Of a stretch of 64,000 nucleotides of DNA, positions 10,427-20,619 are shown piece by piece (the first letter of the stretch is position 1; every line of letters begins with the position of its first letter). The DNA lies in NCBI GenBank assembly GCA_037974335.1, contig CM075760.1, positions 28,348,402 to 28,412,401 on the forward strand. The letters are read 5' to 3'. The notes under the pieces are model-generated. The model worked only from the letters and a program-made list of their open reading frames with translations, had not been told where the DNA came from and made no database searches. The position numbers were made by a program, and so were the translations under genes. Source of the stretch: Prionace glauca (taxonomy: Eukaryota > Chordata > Chondrichthyes > Carcharhiniformes > Carcharhinidae).

Positions 10427-11139
10427 AAATGCTGCGAGTTCCTTGCGGTACTAATAACATTATCAGTGGATTGAGGAGCAGGATGGGGTTTGAGGTCGGA
10501 GATTTTTGATGAATGTGGAAATGTCTGAGGGGGAAAACAGGAAGTTAAAAGCCGCAAGTTGAAAGGGACATGATTTGACATGTGTGCTGTGTGTGTATCT
10601 GGCATGTATGTTGTGTATCTGACATGTATGTTCTTCAGAGTTTATCGTTAGTGTTACAACTCTGACTTCTCCAGCTCCGAGGCCAGTTCATCCAGCCGGA
10701 AGATTTAGATGTTGTTCCCTTCACAGACGCTGTGGGGCGATTGATTTCTGTGTTTCTCCTGAGAGGAGAGATTCAGTGGGATGAGTCTGTTCGCTCTCGA
10801 GTTTAGAATAATCAGAGATGATCTTATTGAAAAATCTGAAATAGGGAAACAGTGTGACATGAAAACCTTGGGAGGGTGTTCCCTCCGCCCCCTCCCCTGG
10901 CTAAATTATTAAGAACAAAGGAAAAATACGGTGAATGATGTAAGAGGATTTTGGAATGCTTGGGAAAGGTGAAGCCAAGAATTGAGAGATGTGATTGATG
11001 TAATTGATGACTGAGAGGGATGGATAGAAACTTTGGGGATTCAATGTAAACGTTGAAATCTGAACAAACTGAGACACCAAATAGAAAAGCCATATTCTCT
11101 CCATGCATTTTAGGTTACGGAAAGACCAATAGTGCCTGT
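10427..11139. other. Intergenic, nothing recognised
   Basis: This contains a short TG-rich tract near 10580-10630 (TGTGTGCTGTGTGTG, then two ATGTATGTTGTGTATCTG-like units) and a C-run at 10886-10905. The stretch 10660-10800 is GC-balanced and might be an exon relic, but I cannot assign it. Confidence 0.4.
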
Positions 11140-11210
11140 GCCCAGCTAGCTCAATCGGTAGAGCATGAGACTGAATCTCAGGGTCGTGGGTTCGAGCCCC
11201 ACGTTGGGCG
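11140..11210 (+). pseudogene. tRNA-Lys-like gene with shortened anticodon loop
   Basis: The body is tRNA-Lys: acceptor GCCCAGC/GTTGGGC, D-arm TAGCTCAATCGGTAGAGC, T-arm GTGGG/CCCAC with loop TTCGAGC, and a TTTTT terminator at about 11217. The anticodon arm reads TGAGA-CTGAA-TCTCA: five loop bases instead of CTCTTAA, a net loss of two with the anticodon destroyed. Opening one pair gives a seven-base loop but places C at position 33. Everything else is intact, so it may still be transcribed as a non-decoding RNA. Confidence 0.8.
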
Positions 11211-11214
11211 TCGA

Positions 11215-11475
11215 TGTTTTTAAAACTTTGACTCATTCCTGGGTGAATTCCAGATCACCGTTCCTCCAGGAGTGCCACGGCTCAAACTGAGTCGCTCTCT
11301 CTTTTCTCCGTTGTTCATCTCACAGTTGAGAAAACTGCCTCCAGATCACTGGAAGGCGGTGAGCTAGGCGGTGAGCTAAGCGCTGAACTCAGCGAGAGGT
11401 TTTGTTCCCATTTATTATGAGATTTGAACCCAGATCTGCGAGATTGTGTCAGTGGAAACAACAATCATCTCCATT
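11215..11475 (+). repeat. Diverged copy of the 5205-5460 flank
   Basis: Colinear matches include CTCAAACTGAGTC, AAAACTGCCTCCA and CAGATCTGCGAGATT. This ties the tRNA-Lys cassette to the tRNA-Phe cassette as old duplicates. Confidence 0.7.
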
Positions 11476-12198
11476 GTAATTCAATCACTCCAGCCTTCCA
11501 TCCTATCAAAAGCCTATTTTTTCTTCCATCCTCTCTCTCTCTATTTTCCTTGGCTCTGTACTTGCTTGAAAGCCATGAAATCATCAATTTCTTCCAGTTA
11601 GGGTCAAAGGTCAGCAACCTGTATCATTCCCTCTCTTTCCCTCCACAGAAACCGTTGAAACTGATGAATCTTCCAACATTTTCCGTTTTGAGGTGGGATT
11701 TGCAGCAACTACAATTCCTTCTTTTGGATCACAGTGGATCACTTTTCTCTGACTGAACCATAACTGTCTCAATAGTTAAAGGGCTGAGGTTTAAAATAAT
11801 AAGAGCCCCAAATATGTCGCCCTGTCTGACATGAAATGAAACAAAATGAAAATTATTAATTATTTCATAAAATGCTGCTAACACAATATAGATTTCATTG
11901 TCAGCATTTGTTGTTTATCCCTATTTCCCACTGAACTAACTATTTTGTTGGGCCATTTCAGAGGGCAGTTTAGACTCAATTCCATTGCCTCACATTCTCT
12001 CTCCAGAGATTCTGTTCCTCCTGTTGATATTTTCCAGCATTTTAAGTTTTTTAAGTTCCAGCATCTGCAGTAATTTGCTGTTGGCTGAAGGAGTCATTCC
12101 TGTTCTATCAAAACAATTTTTTTTCCTCGACAAGCCGTTCTGGAGAATTTGAAAAACGCTGCAATGTACCGGTCAGATTAAGGCTGCTATTCGTATCT
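11476..12198. other. Intergenic with one dispersed repeat
   Basis: It is largely AT-rich flank. A fragment of a common shark repeat lies at about 12005-12085 (TTCCAGCATTTTAAG, then TTCCAGCATCTGCAGTAATT). From about 12085 rightwards it matches 29400 onwards. Confidence 0.55.
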
Positions 12199-12270
12199 TC
12201 CCTGGTGGTCTAGTGGTTAGGATTCGGCGCTCTCACCGCCGCGGCCCGGGTTCGATTCCCGGTCAGGGAA
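12199..12270 (+). tRNA. tRNA-Glu-CTC: tRNA-Glu (anticodon CTC)
   Basis: A complete 72-nt cloverleaf matching the vertebrate consensus. The acceptor is TCCCTGG/TCAGGGA, the D-arm GGTCTAGTGGTTAGGATT, and the anticodon stem CGGCG/CGCCG with loop CTCTCAC gives CTC. The T-arm is CCGGG/CCCGG with loop TTCGATT. A TTTT terminator lies 7-10 bases downstream. This is the best preserved member of the Glu family here; the other members (5661, 15612, 23438, 29519) are relics. Confidence 0.97.
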
Positions 12271-12990
12271 TACAGGTTTTGTTGCTGCCGATCAGCCCAA
12301 GATTTCGGAGGGGCTGAAATTCCTTCCCGATGGAAAACAGGAGCGATCATGGTGTCAGTTTGAACTACCTGGAGAAACAAAATAAACCCATTGGCCCAAT
12401 CCCGGCAATTTATAATTTTATTCCCCTTGCTGCTTCCTCCTGTCAAAATGAATAATAATACATTCTACTCCACTATATTTCACTGCAGCTCACCATACTC
12501 AAAGATCATTCGCAGCCTTTGCCTCTTCTATAGCTTCTTGTGGGAAATCTGCTGAACAACATGAGCTTTTCACAGTTCTGCTGTGATATCTGAGATTTGT
12601 ATCTCATTGATCATCATTACTGTCTCCATTGCTTCATCCCAGGTCACTGTCACTACAGATATAGTCACACAGTCATTCTATCATCTGCAGCACATGATAT
12701 CCCCTTCCTTTGCTTTCAGATACATTCACCTCCAGAAACTGATTACACGGTGAGTATAATGTTCTGTTTAGCTGACAGTTTATCATCAATCCTGTTCCAG
12801 AATGGAGTAGCACCGTGTCAAAGTGGGTGGGAGTTGGTGACTCCACCAGTTCTGAAACCTCACTGAACCCCCGCGTATTTAGCCCCCCCTCTCACCCTCC
12901 ATCGCTCCAACTCCTTGATAAATGTTACTATTAAAACTAATGATGGTGAACTGAAGACGTGTAATCGAGATGAATAAATGGTGCTGGTCT
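12271..12990. other. tRNA-Glu flank, no other gene seen
   Basis: The block 12300-12450 is related to the sequence after the Glu relic at 29600 and, in inverted orientation, to the sequence before tRNA-Gln (15930-16040). No coding potential stands out. Confidence 0.55.
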
Positions 12991-13110
12991 GCGGCCGGGG
13001 CGTGGGGTGGGGGGTGGGGGGGGGGGGGTGGAGGTGGTGGCTGGTGTAGCATTTGTTGGGGGATGGAGGTGGGGGGAGGGAGGCGCCGGGGGGGAGGGGT
13101 GCGGAGGGCA
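12991..13110 (+). repeat. G-rich low-complexity tract
   Basis: Several runs of G, including one of about 14 between 13015 and 13028, are followed by GGAGGTGGGGGGAGGGAGG. It could form G-quadruplexes on the plus strand. The proline-rich ORFs read from the complement are composition artefacts. Confidence 0.85.
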
Positions 13111-13179
13111 TGGGAAATTGTGATGGATGCTGAGATGATAATGTCCATGAAATACTAGCCCCAAACTCCCATTGAGTTA

Positions 13180-14060
13180 CATTCAGAGTCAGATTGCAGC
13201 TCGGAACAGAAAATTGGATTGTCTGCGATTACACTTAATAAAATCCCGTGTCAACTTTCGACAGTGAGATTGGTATAATGAGCTAATAACTAAATTCAGT
13301 GCACAGTTAGTCATTTTGAGACTCTCATGCAATTTACAGTGTGTGTTATAGATCAGAGTGAGTTAGGGCTCGAATTGTGCTGAATTAACCATTATAACAA
13401 GCAACTACATTTTAAATATACACAGAACACAATATAGAGGCAGGGTTCGGCTGGATTTCTAAACGGACTAAGGAAAAAAAATGAGCACCGAGGAATAGAA
13501 AATCCAGCGAAAAGTAGATATGTGTCCAATTATAATGAAATATTATTTGATAATATCTGGATGAGAGAATAGACAAATCTTTAAATCACTAAAATGCAAG
13601 GTTACACAATAATTAGCTTGTAATCGACATGTTCACTAGCCGGAAGGCAAGTATTAAATTCGCCATCCTTGGCCAGATTTCCCTGTAAATGTTACTCACA
13701 GAGATATTAACGCCATTCAGAACTAATTATTCCCTTTCCATGGAAACAGGGAAATAATTATTCCTCAAACCTGCTGCACGAACCTTGCGATTAAAGTGAT
13801 ACAACACCACCATCTGCTGGTGGACCATTGTAACTGCAGACGCTGGTGCTTTTGAGTCTGCGAACCGGTTACTGAAATATGAATATTGAACGATATTGTC
13901 CGAGATTGGAGATTATAGAAGGATCTCGGCTGGCGCACTCGCCCTTTATATAACCAGACACCGTAGATAAACCGTGTTCTTCATTTCCCATTGACAGTTA
14001 ATGTCTGGAGATTGAAGTTGGGATTATTTGAAACTTCAAATTGTACATTCGATACAGTTA
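13180..14060 (+). repeat. Ancient duplication copy E2 (partner 9120-10075)
   Basis: See E1 for landmarks. This copy has in addition an inverted pair TCCCTTTCCATGGAAACAGGG at 13732-13752, which can fold on itself. Confidence 0.6.
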
Positions 14061-14182
14061 TCAGACGTTAATCAAATTCAGAATCTTAGTGGGTAAACAT
14101 TTCTGCCCTCTGCAATTCGTTTGTCAGACATTTTCACGGTTTAGTCTTAAAAAAGGCACAAAGAATCAGACATTTACAAGGA

Positions 14183-14211
14183 TACACACACACACACACA
14201 CGCACACACAC
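14183..14211 (+). repeat. (CA)n microsatellite
   Basis: A short ACACAC tract with one G interruption. The stretch 14220-14330 around it is repetitive in ACAGAGATACA-like pieces. Confidence 0.9.
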
Positions 14212-14438
14212 GTATTGGAGCCTACAGAGATACAGGAGGTCATCCACAGATTCAGACGCAGACATATAGAGATCCTGGTAACTCTAAAGATACAAGGGCA
14301 CACACAGTATCAGAGGCATATACAATGTCTCAGCTTGTACACTACCAAACTCTCTCTCGTAGTTCCAGACTTTTCAATGAGTTCAAGCAGGCAACTGTTG
14401 ACCTGTGAATGCTGACAGTGAGAAGAATAGAAAAAATC

Positions 14439-14455
14439 CGTCTCTGGGTGGTCTC

Positions 14456-14491
<36 letters not shown>

Positions 14492-14512
14492 GACCAATTG
14501 CGCCACAGAGAC
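14439..14512 (-). tRNA. tRNA-Asn-GTT: tRNA-Asn (anticodon GTT)
   Basis: A 74-nt minus-strand cloverleaf. The acceptor GTCTCTG pairs fully with CAGAGAC, and the discriminator is G. The D-arm has GGCGCAATTGGTCAGCGC, the anticodon stem TTCGG/CCGAA with loop CTGTTAA gives GTT, and the T-stem is GGTGG/CCACC. A run of six T follows as terminator. It looks functional. Confidence 0.96.
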
Positions 14513-14937
14513 TGAGACAACAGCTGTTTAACATCTTCTGAACTAGTGTGTCAATGACCACAATTCTATTTCTGAAAACCTGTTCCAGAACTGCAGCATG
14601 TTTACAATTCTATACAAGTCTCGTTAGGTTCCGTAGCACTGCTGTAGTGTGTTGGTTATTCCCTTTCTCCTATGAACGTGCAGGTAAAATGAATCCGTAT
14701 CTCTTATCACAGGGAGGAATTCAACAGGAGGGAAGGGAACGAACCACAAGTAGCCTCACGATCCAATACTTGCCACTCAATTATCAATAACACCATTCAC
14801 CACTACACCTGCTTCCGAATATTGCGACCCATTTCTCTCAGGATTTCTTCCAAGATTTAATGTTGCCCCTTGTTTTCTCCTAATTTTAATAGGATGTTCA
14901 CTTCAATAAACAGAGCGAACGGAGAACGAAGGGACTT
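14513..14937. other. Intergenic between two tRNA genes
   Basis: No ORF of interest or recognised repeat. A short tRNA-like phrase CTGCTGTAGTGTGTTGGTTA near 14640 resembles the start of a tRNA-Val but lacks the rest. Confidence 0.45.
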
Positions 14938-15008
14938 TGCATTGGCCGGGAATCGAACCCGAGTCTCCCGCGTGGGAAGCGAGAATTCTACCACTGAACC
15001 ACCAATGC
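14938..15008 (-). tRNA. tRNA-Gly-CCC: tRNA-Gly (anticodon CCC)
   Basis: A 71-nt minus-strand cloverleaf. The acceptor GCATTGG pairs with CCAATGC, and the discriminator is A. The D-arm is GGTTCAGTGGTAGAATT, the anticodon stem CTCGC/GCGGG with loop TTCCCAC gives CCC, and the T-arm has loop TTCGATT with stem CTCGGG/CCCGG-like pairing (one weak pair). No clear T-run lies within 15 bases downstream. It is probably functional. Confidence 0.93.
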
Positions 15009-15039
15009 TGCTCTTCCTAAAGCTATTCCCACATGCTCT

Positions 15040-15460
15040 CTCTTCCTTTACACTCAGCAGCATTGTAATTTCCTTACTTTATCCTTTCATTCCCCAAATG
15101 CCCACAAATGCTCTCACGCAAATCTCAGACGCAACATCGCACAAGCCTCTCATGCTGTTCAATACCTTCCTTTCATTCACAACCGCATCTCAAACTTTCA
15201 CCTTCCTCCAAAACACAAGCACTCTGCAACAATCCCCCTCTCACACAGCCTCATTCTCCCAAATATGCCTCTGCTTTCACCACATCAGTCTAAACAAACT
15301 TAAAACGTGTTTACATTACTTGCACACTGTCTCTTCCACTCTGCTCATATCACTACAATACGCCTCATGCCATTCTGCAAAAGCTTTAAGTTGCTACATT
15401 TCTTCAAAGCTGCTACCCAGTGCGACACCAGGCCAAACTTCCACTTTCAACACTTGATAA
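15040..15460 (+). other. G-poor, strand-asymmetric stretch
   Basis: The 300 bases from 15061 hold only 22 G by my count, while C and T dominate. The open frame of 195 codons that covers it has no family resemblance and is best explained by the composition. Confidence 0.6.
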
Positions 15461-15474
15461 CACCTATATAGGGT

Positions 15475-15595
15475 TACAAGTTAGGTCGGAATGAGTTAAA
15501 AAAATAGGGCTTAGGAGAGATAGGAGGAGGCATGAGAAGTCCTTGGCAAGTCGCATAAAGGAAAACCCCAAAGCTTTTTACTCTTACGCTAAAAA
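15475..15595 (+). mobile_element. LINE fragment (CR1-like, mid-ORF)
   Basis: It resembles the LINE text at about 45050-45120: a block with GCATGAGAAGTCCTTGGC, then ATAAAGGAAAACCCCAAAGC and TTTTTACTCTTACGCT. Both ends are lost. Confidence 0.7.
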
Positions 15596-15611
15596 AATGC
15601 ATTAAATCTTC

Positions 15612-15678
15612 ATTTCTCGAGGCCAGTCTGCGACATCTGAAAGCGCTGAATCCTAACCACGAGACCCCCAGGATCCCA
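15612..15678 (-). pseudogene. tRNA-Glu-derived relic
   Basis: On the minus strand TCCTGGGGGTCTCGTGGTTA and AGGATTCAGCGCTTTCAG follow tRNA-Glu, but the T-arm and the 3' acceptor strand are gone. Confidence 0.75.
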
Positions 15679-16069
15679 TCTGCCTGATTCTCCCAGATAC
15701 TGGTTACAGGAATGTGCACAGCGCCAATTGTCCGCACTCACACATTCCTTCCTGTCTGTTAAGATTTGAAATTGTTTCTATTTTCACATTGGCTTCCAGT
15801 GTGATGAAAGCAGAGCTGTGATAAGCTGATGTTGTTCAGTGGATTTACTGCAGGAAGGTTTATGTCAGTTCGATGCAAACATTGGTGTTTGAATGTGGTC
15901 AGTTACAGTGAAATTTAATGCAGTGGAAAGTAGCCTACTCGCTTTTACAGGAGGAACCAGCAAGGGAAATATAAATGTGAATAATTGTGCAACGGGACTG
16001 ATATTTCTCCCTGCTGTTCAAATTGGCACAAGTATTGATCCACGATTTTCAGGCTGTGCGCACGTGTTG
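15679..16069. other. tRNA-Gln upstream flank
   Basis: The part 15930-16040 is, in inverse orientation, related to the flank downstream of tRNA-Glu (12340-12450): AATTTGAACAGCAGGGAGAA and TTTCCCTTGCTGGTTCCTCC on the complement. No other feature was seen. Confidence 0.6.
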
Positions 16070-16141
16070 GGTTCTGTGGTGTAATGGTGAGCACTCTGGA
16101 CTCTGAATCCAGCGATCCGAGTTCAAATCTCGGCAGAACCT
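16070..16141 (+). tRNA. tRNA-Gln-CTG: tRNA-Gln (anticodon CTG)
   Basis: A 72-nt cloverleaf. The acceptor GGTTCTG pairs fully with CAGAACC. The D-arm is GGTGTAATGGTGAGCAC, the anticodon stem CTGGA/TCCAG with loop CTCTGAA gives CTG, and the T-stem is CCGAG/CTCGG with loop TTCAAAT, the usual tRNA-Gln form. A TTTT terminator starts 4 bases after the end. It looks functional. Confidence 0.96.
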
Positions 16142-16410
16142 TGTTTTAATTTGCAAATACAGATGATGGATTGGCCGAAGGGCGTTTCATTTAAATTTAT
16201 CACCAAGTCCTCATTGAGAGGAGAATCAACCAGCCCGTTCAACTGCTGTTACTCAATTCAAGGGCGATTAGGGATGATAGGAAATGAATGAAGACAATCT
16301 CAATAATGGACCTTTTCCTCACAAGTGTACACAAACATTTTGACAATGTTTCTGCCTGAAACTTTCGAAACGTCGAGCTAATATGTAACAACTATCCCAC
16401 TTTCCCATGT

Positions 16411-16482
16411 GGGCCAGTGATGCAATAGATATACGCGTCTGACGACGGATCAGAACGTTCCTGGTTAGCTCGGTGCAAATTT
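16411..16482 (+). pseudogene. tRNA-Arg (ACG)-like relic
   Basis: The 5' two thirds follow tRNA-Arg: GGGCCAGTGATGCAATAGAT, then the anticodon stem TCTGA/TCAGA with loop CGACGGA, giving ACG. The T-arm and 3' acceptor strand are eroded, so the B box is lost. Confidence 0.8.
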
Positions 16483-16800
16483 TTAAAAGGTGTTCACAAA
16501 TTCCTTATTACTTTCGATGAAAAAGGTATTTAATAGCTTTATACTTATTCAGACAAATGCTGGCGAGCATATTTTCAGCTTCTCTGGAGAAAGTAATGCT
16601 AGGAGATTGCTAAAGAACAGCAACCGACTATTTTAAGTTATTTTTTTCGAAAAAAATCATTTAATAAGATTAGGATGTTAAATAAATGCTAACCTCATAC
16701 ATTTTGGACAAAATTCAACATGTATTTGAGAATTTACACTATTTTGTGAAATTTTTCATAAAATTCAGCATTTCTGATTTTGAAGAAAGCATTTCAAGCT
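16483..16800. other. AT-rich flank, no gene seen
   Basis: The end of this stretch (16770-16800) matches 18118-18150, which marks the point where the next LINE entered. Confidence 0.5.
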
Positions 16801-17892
16801 GAACATAAGAACATAAGAAATAGGAGCAGGAGTAGGTCATCTAGCCCTTCGAGCCTGCCCCGCCATTCAATAAGATCATGGCTGATCTGTCGTGGCTCAG
16901 TTCCACCTTCCCGCCCTCTCCCCATAACCCTTAATCCCTTCTCTTATCAAAAACCTATCAACCCGCTTCTTAAAAATATTTAGCGAGGCAGCCTCCACCA
17001 CTTCAACGGGCAGAGAATTCCAGAGATGCACCACCCTTTGAGTGAAGAAGTTCCTCCTCAACTCTGTTCTAAACCGCCTCCCCTTTATCTTGAGGCTATG
17101 CCCCCTAGTCCTACTGTCTTTTTTGAGCGGGAAGAGTCTCTCCACCTCTATCCTATCCATCCCATTCATCATCTTATACGTCTCAATGAGATCTCCCCTC
17201 ATTCTTCTAAACTCTAACGAGTACAAGCCTAGTTTATTCAGCCTCTCCTCATAGCTCAATCCCCTCAACTCTGGTATCAGCCTAGTAAACCTCCTCTGCA
17301 CTCCCTCCAGGGCCAAAATATCCTTGCGCAGGTGCGGCGCCCAAAACTGCACACAGTACTCCAGCTGCGGCCTCACCAATGCCCTATACAGCTGCAGCAA
17401 GACCTCCCTACTTTTATATTCAATCCCCCTCGCTATGAAGGCCAGCATCCCATTCGCCTTCCTGACCACCTGCTGCACCTGCAAGCTGGGTTTTTGCGAC
17501 TCATGCACAAGGACCCCGAGGTCCCTCTGCACCGTCGCCTGCTGCAGTTTTTCGCCACGTAAGTAATAGTCCTTCCTACCATTCCTCCTACCAAAGTGGA
17601 CCACCTCACACTTGCCAACATTAAATTCCATTTGCCATTTCCTGGCCCATTCGCCCAGCCTATCTAGATCCTTCTGCAGACTCTCCACACCCTCCGCACA
17701 AATTTGCCTTTCCCCCAATCTTGGTGTCATCAGCAAATTTCGACACCCTGCACTCGGTTCCCTCCTCCAGATCATCTATATAAATGGTAAATAGCTGAGG
17801 CCCCAGCACCGACCTGGGGCACCCCACTAGTCACCAACCGCCAATCCGAATAGCACCCATTGACCCCCACTCTCTGCCTCCTATTTGATAAG
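16801..17892 (-). mobile_element. CR1-like LINE, 5'-truncated (subfamily B)
   Basis: The 3' end is at 16801 on the plus-strand coordinate, with AACATAAGAACATAAGAAAT complementing the repeated tail. An open frame of 292 codons (16897-17775) covers the C-terminal reverse transcriptase and maturase-like region, with KWQMEFNVGKCEVVHFGRR and GVLVHESQKPSLQVQQVVRK. A frame change near 17690-17705 separates the FADD region at its 5' side. A paralogous empty site at about 18150 (GGCTGAGGCCAGAGCG) fits insertion at GCTG/AGGTCAGAGC. Confidence 0.93.
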
Positions 17893-18250
17893 GTCAGAGC
17901 AAAGATAATATGACTGTAACATCGAGATTCTGATAATATTCAGCACCAAACCGAAATCATACAGACTTCCCTCACCCTAGCATGTTTCAGATGGTGATTA
18001 ACTATGTTAGTCTGCACCTAAACCTATTAAATTGTCTTGTAGACTGGATGACTTGCTGATATGTGCAGGTGTCAAAATAGGGAAGTTTCTTTCGTGGCAC
18101 TGCATCAAACAATTTATCATTTCTAATTTGACACAAAGCATTTGAGGCTGAGGCCAGAGCGAAGATACTATGGGTGTAACATCGAGATTCAGATAATGTT
18201 CAGGAACAAAATGCCCCGGCCGATGAAGGCATGCTTTAAGGTGCGAGGGG
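17893..18250 (-). repeat. Inverted, diverged copy of the tRNA-Val cassette flank
   Basis: The complement of 17985-18210 aligns with 1540-1735. Shared pieces are GGTGCAGACTAA, AATCACCATCTGAAA, TCTCGATGTTA and TTTTGACACC. It also has an internal direct repeat (GTAACATCGAGATTC at 17917 and 18177). Confidence 0.65.
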
Positions 18251-18454
18251 CAAGGTTTAAAGGAGATGGACATGGCAGATTTATGCACAGAGAGTAGGTG
18301 GGCTCCTGGAACTCCAAACTGTACACACTATTCCAAATGTGGTCGCAACAAAACCCTGAATTACTGTAGCAAAACATCAAACACTTCAAAGCTTAACTCC
18401 GTGCTCAATGCTGGAAGGAGATTGTGACAGTGGATAATTCTCACTGTGCGCATT

Positions 18455-18950
18455 CCTGTCTGAACTGAGTAACAAACAGAAATCATCTCACTTCAGAAAC
18501 ACAATGAGCTGCACACAGTAACATGCTGTAAAGGACCGACATCATTTAAACTGTCCTTAAGCTCGTCTCTTCCCAATTTCCTGCCAGAAATGACAAGAGA
18601 ACCTCCAGTTGAATTTGCTCAGTGTCTGCACTCCAGGACTCGAGGCAAAATTATGTTTTATATGTTCATCCAGGCAATATCTCACATTTGTTTTCAGAGT
18701 TTTGATGAGAGCAATAAATCTTCAATTTCAGACCTGAAATCTAAACAGCAGCGAAAAATACAAACTCTAATCACCAGCTTACCCAACAGCATGTTTTAGA
18801 ATTTACTTTATCCGCGCTGTATTTGTTACTTTAGTTTTCACACCAGGCCACTTTCACAGAAATAGCTTTCTCCTGCAAAATGACAGATTCTTATTCAACC
18901 ATGGTGTGTTCAGCCAATGACAACATTCCATGAATAAAAACTCCAATATT
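18455..18950 (+). repeat. Left arm of a 0.5-kb inverted repeat
   Basis: The complement of this arm aligns along its length with 20620-21108. Matching pieces include AACACAATGAGCTGCACACA, GACAAGAGAACCTCC, ATATGTTCATCCAGG and CATGGTGTGTTCAGCCAATG. Divergence looks moderate. Confidence 0.88.
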
Positions 18951-19659
18951 AATGCCCCAACATCAGGAGCATCTGCTTCATTGTTGTGTCTTTATTTTAC
19001 AGATCAAGTGATGGGTTAATTTTTTTGACTCTGGGCTGATTATCAAGATCTCTCTGTGACTCAAATGCAATATCTGCTCTCGGTTATTCTATTCTCTCAT
19101 TTTATCATTCTGAATCTGTAACTGAGACAATCGTAGACGTTATATCAGTTTCCAGTGTGAAAAATACGAGACTTTTTTTTTGTTACAATGCAACTGTCGT
19201 TAATAGTTTTCCTGTAGTTTAAATTTCATGTATACATAAGAAACTTTTCTCATTCCTTATTCACATCTGTTAATTCATCTTTCTATTAAGGTCTGTATTC
19301 TCTTTGTGGTGTATGTAACAGATGTACAAATATTGGCGTATTCCCTGTGCATTTGTTCTGTTCTCAATGTGAAGCTCGATCGTTATGTTCACTTTTCTAA
19401 CTTAAAAAAAATTGTCTGAATTTTTAAATAAATTTTAAATAAAAAAATAACTGCCTCTGCCTTGGCTTAATTCCGCTCTCAAAAACCCATCCACTGTGCT
19501 CCATTTTCCCTATTATAGGGCTGCCCTCTTTCCCAGACAGGCATGTTCCCGCTGTCATGTGTGGGATGTGGTTGAACTGAAGGCTGTTCAGCGAAAGAGC
19601 CACTGCGCCACCCAGTGACCCATCTATGTAAAGACACCTTCATCCCTGCCTTTTTCGGA
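18951..19659. other. AT-rich spacer, nothing recognised
   Basis: Poly-A/T runs occur at 19170-19185 and 19405-19450. No ORF or repeat family was recognised. Confidence 0.45.
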
Positions 19660-20250
19660 TAATTGTCATGATGTGGGTATGCCGGCGTTGGACTGGCGTA
19701 AACACAGTAAAAAGTCTGACAACACCAGGTTTTAGTCCAACCGATTTATTTGATAATATACTCACAAGCTTTCGAGGGGACTGCCTCTTCGTCAGGTGAA
19801 TGAAGAGTTCTGGCTTCGGACAGAGCATATAAAGCACAGACAGTTTAGAGATTACTGATTAGAATGCGAATCTTTACACCTAACCTGCTGTTCAAGTCCT
19901 AAAGTGGCCGACAATGTGTGTGGAAGGAGCACTGATCACAGGTTAAAGAGATGTGTATTGTCTCCAGACAGCACAGTGAGTGAGGTTTTGCAAACCCAAG
20001 CAAGTCACGGGGGTTACAGATAGTGCGACATGAACCCAAGATCCCTGTTGAGACCATCCTCATGTGTGCCGAACTTGGCTATCAGTCTCTGCTCAGCGAC
20101 TCTGCGCTGTCGTGAGTCGTGAAGGCCGCCTTGGAGAATGCTTACCCGAAGGTCAGAGGGCTGAATGCCCGTGACCACTGAAGCGTTCGCCAACAGGAAG
20201 GGAACAGTCTTGCCTGGTGATTGTCGAGCGATGTTCACTGGTCGTCCAGT
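19660..20250 (-). mobile_element. Retroelement 3' part, possibly Penelope-like
   Basis: Minus-strand reading gives VVTGIQPSDLRVSILQGGL, then RRVAEQRLIAKFGTHEDGLN and RDLGFMSH, which resembles the C-terminal endonuclease region of Penelope-like elements as I recall it. The part 19660-19810, with ATGCCGGCGTTGGACTGG and CTTTCGAGGGGACTGCCTC, is a frequent shark repeat terminus. The family call is from memory, without a search. Confidence 0.5.
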
Positions 20251-20619
20251 GGTTTGTGTTCAGCACTTCCCCAGTGATACGTAGTTATAATTCCCGCCGA
20301 GGAAAATAAGATTATTTGATCTCAGCAAACCATTAATAATGATCCGATTTACTCTCCGATCGAAAGCAGATCTATTAGAATCAGCCGAGTGAGATTTGCA
20401 AGATTCCATCAGAGCTGGAAATTTCACATGTGGAACAGTTCAAGAACAAACACAGAAAGAGAAGGACAGTTGAGATGTCCTTAACGATTGAGATGTTGCA
20501 ATCGAAAATCTGTGTGCTAATGAGTCAGATTTCACCCTTTATATTGACACTGAATAATGAAACTGTTCCCTCATCTGCATTGAAAAACATTTAGAAATAC
20601 TTCTGTTCAGTTTCGAACT
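20251..20619. other. Intergenic, nothing recognised
   Basis: No ORF, tRNA or known repeat was seen. Confidence 0.4.

Noticed and set aside
12860-13164. Proline-rich minus-strand ORFs
   Set aside because: They are products of the G-rich low-complexity tract.
14870-15457. 195-codon open frame
   Set aside because: It overlaps a tRNA gene on the other strand and a G-poor stretch in which stop codons are rare by composition.
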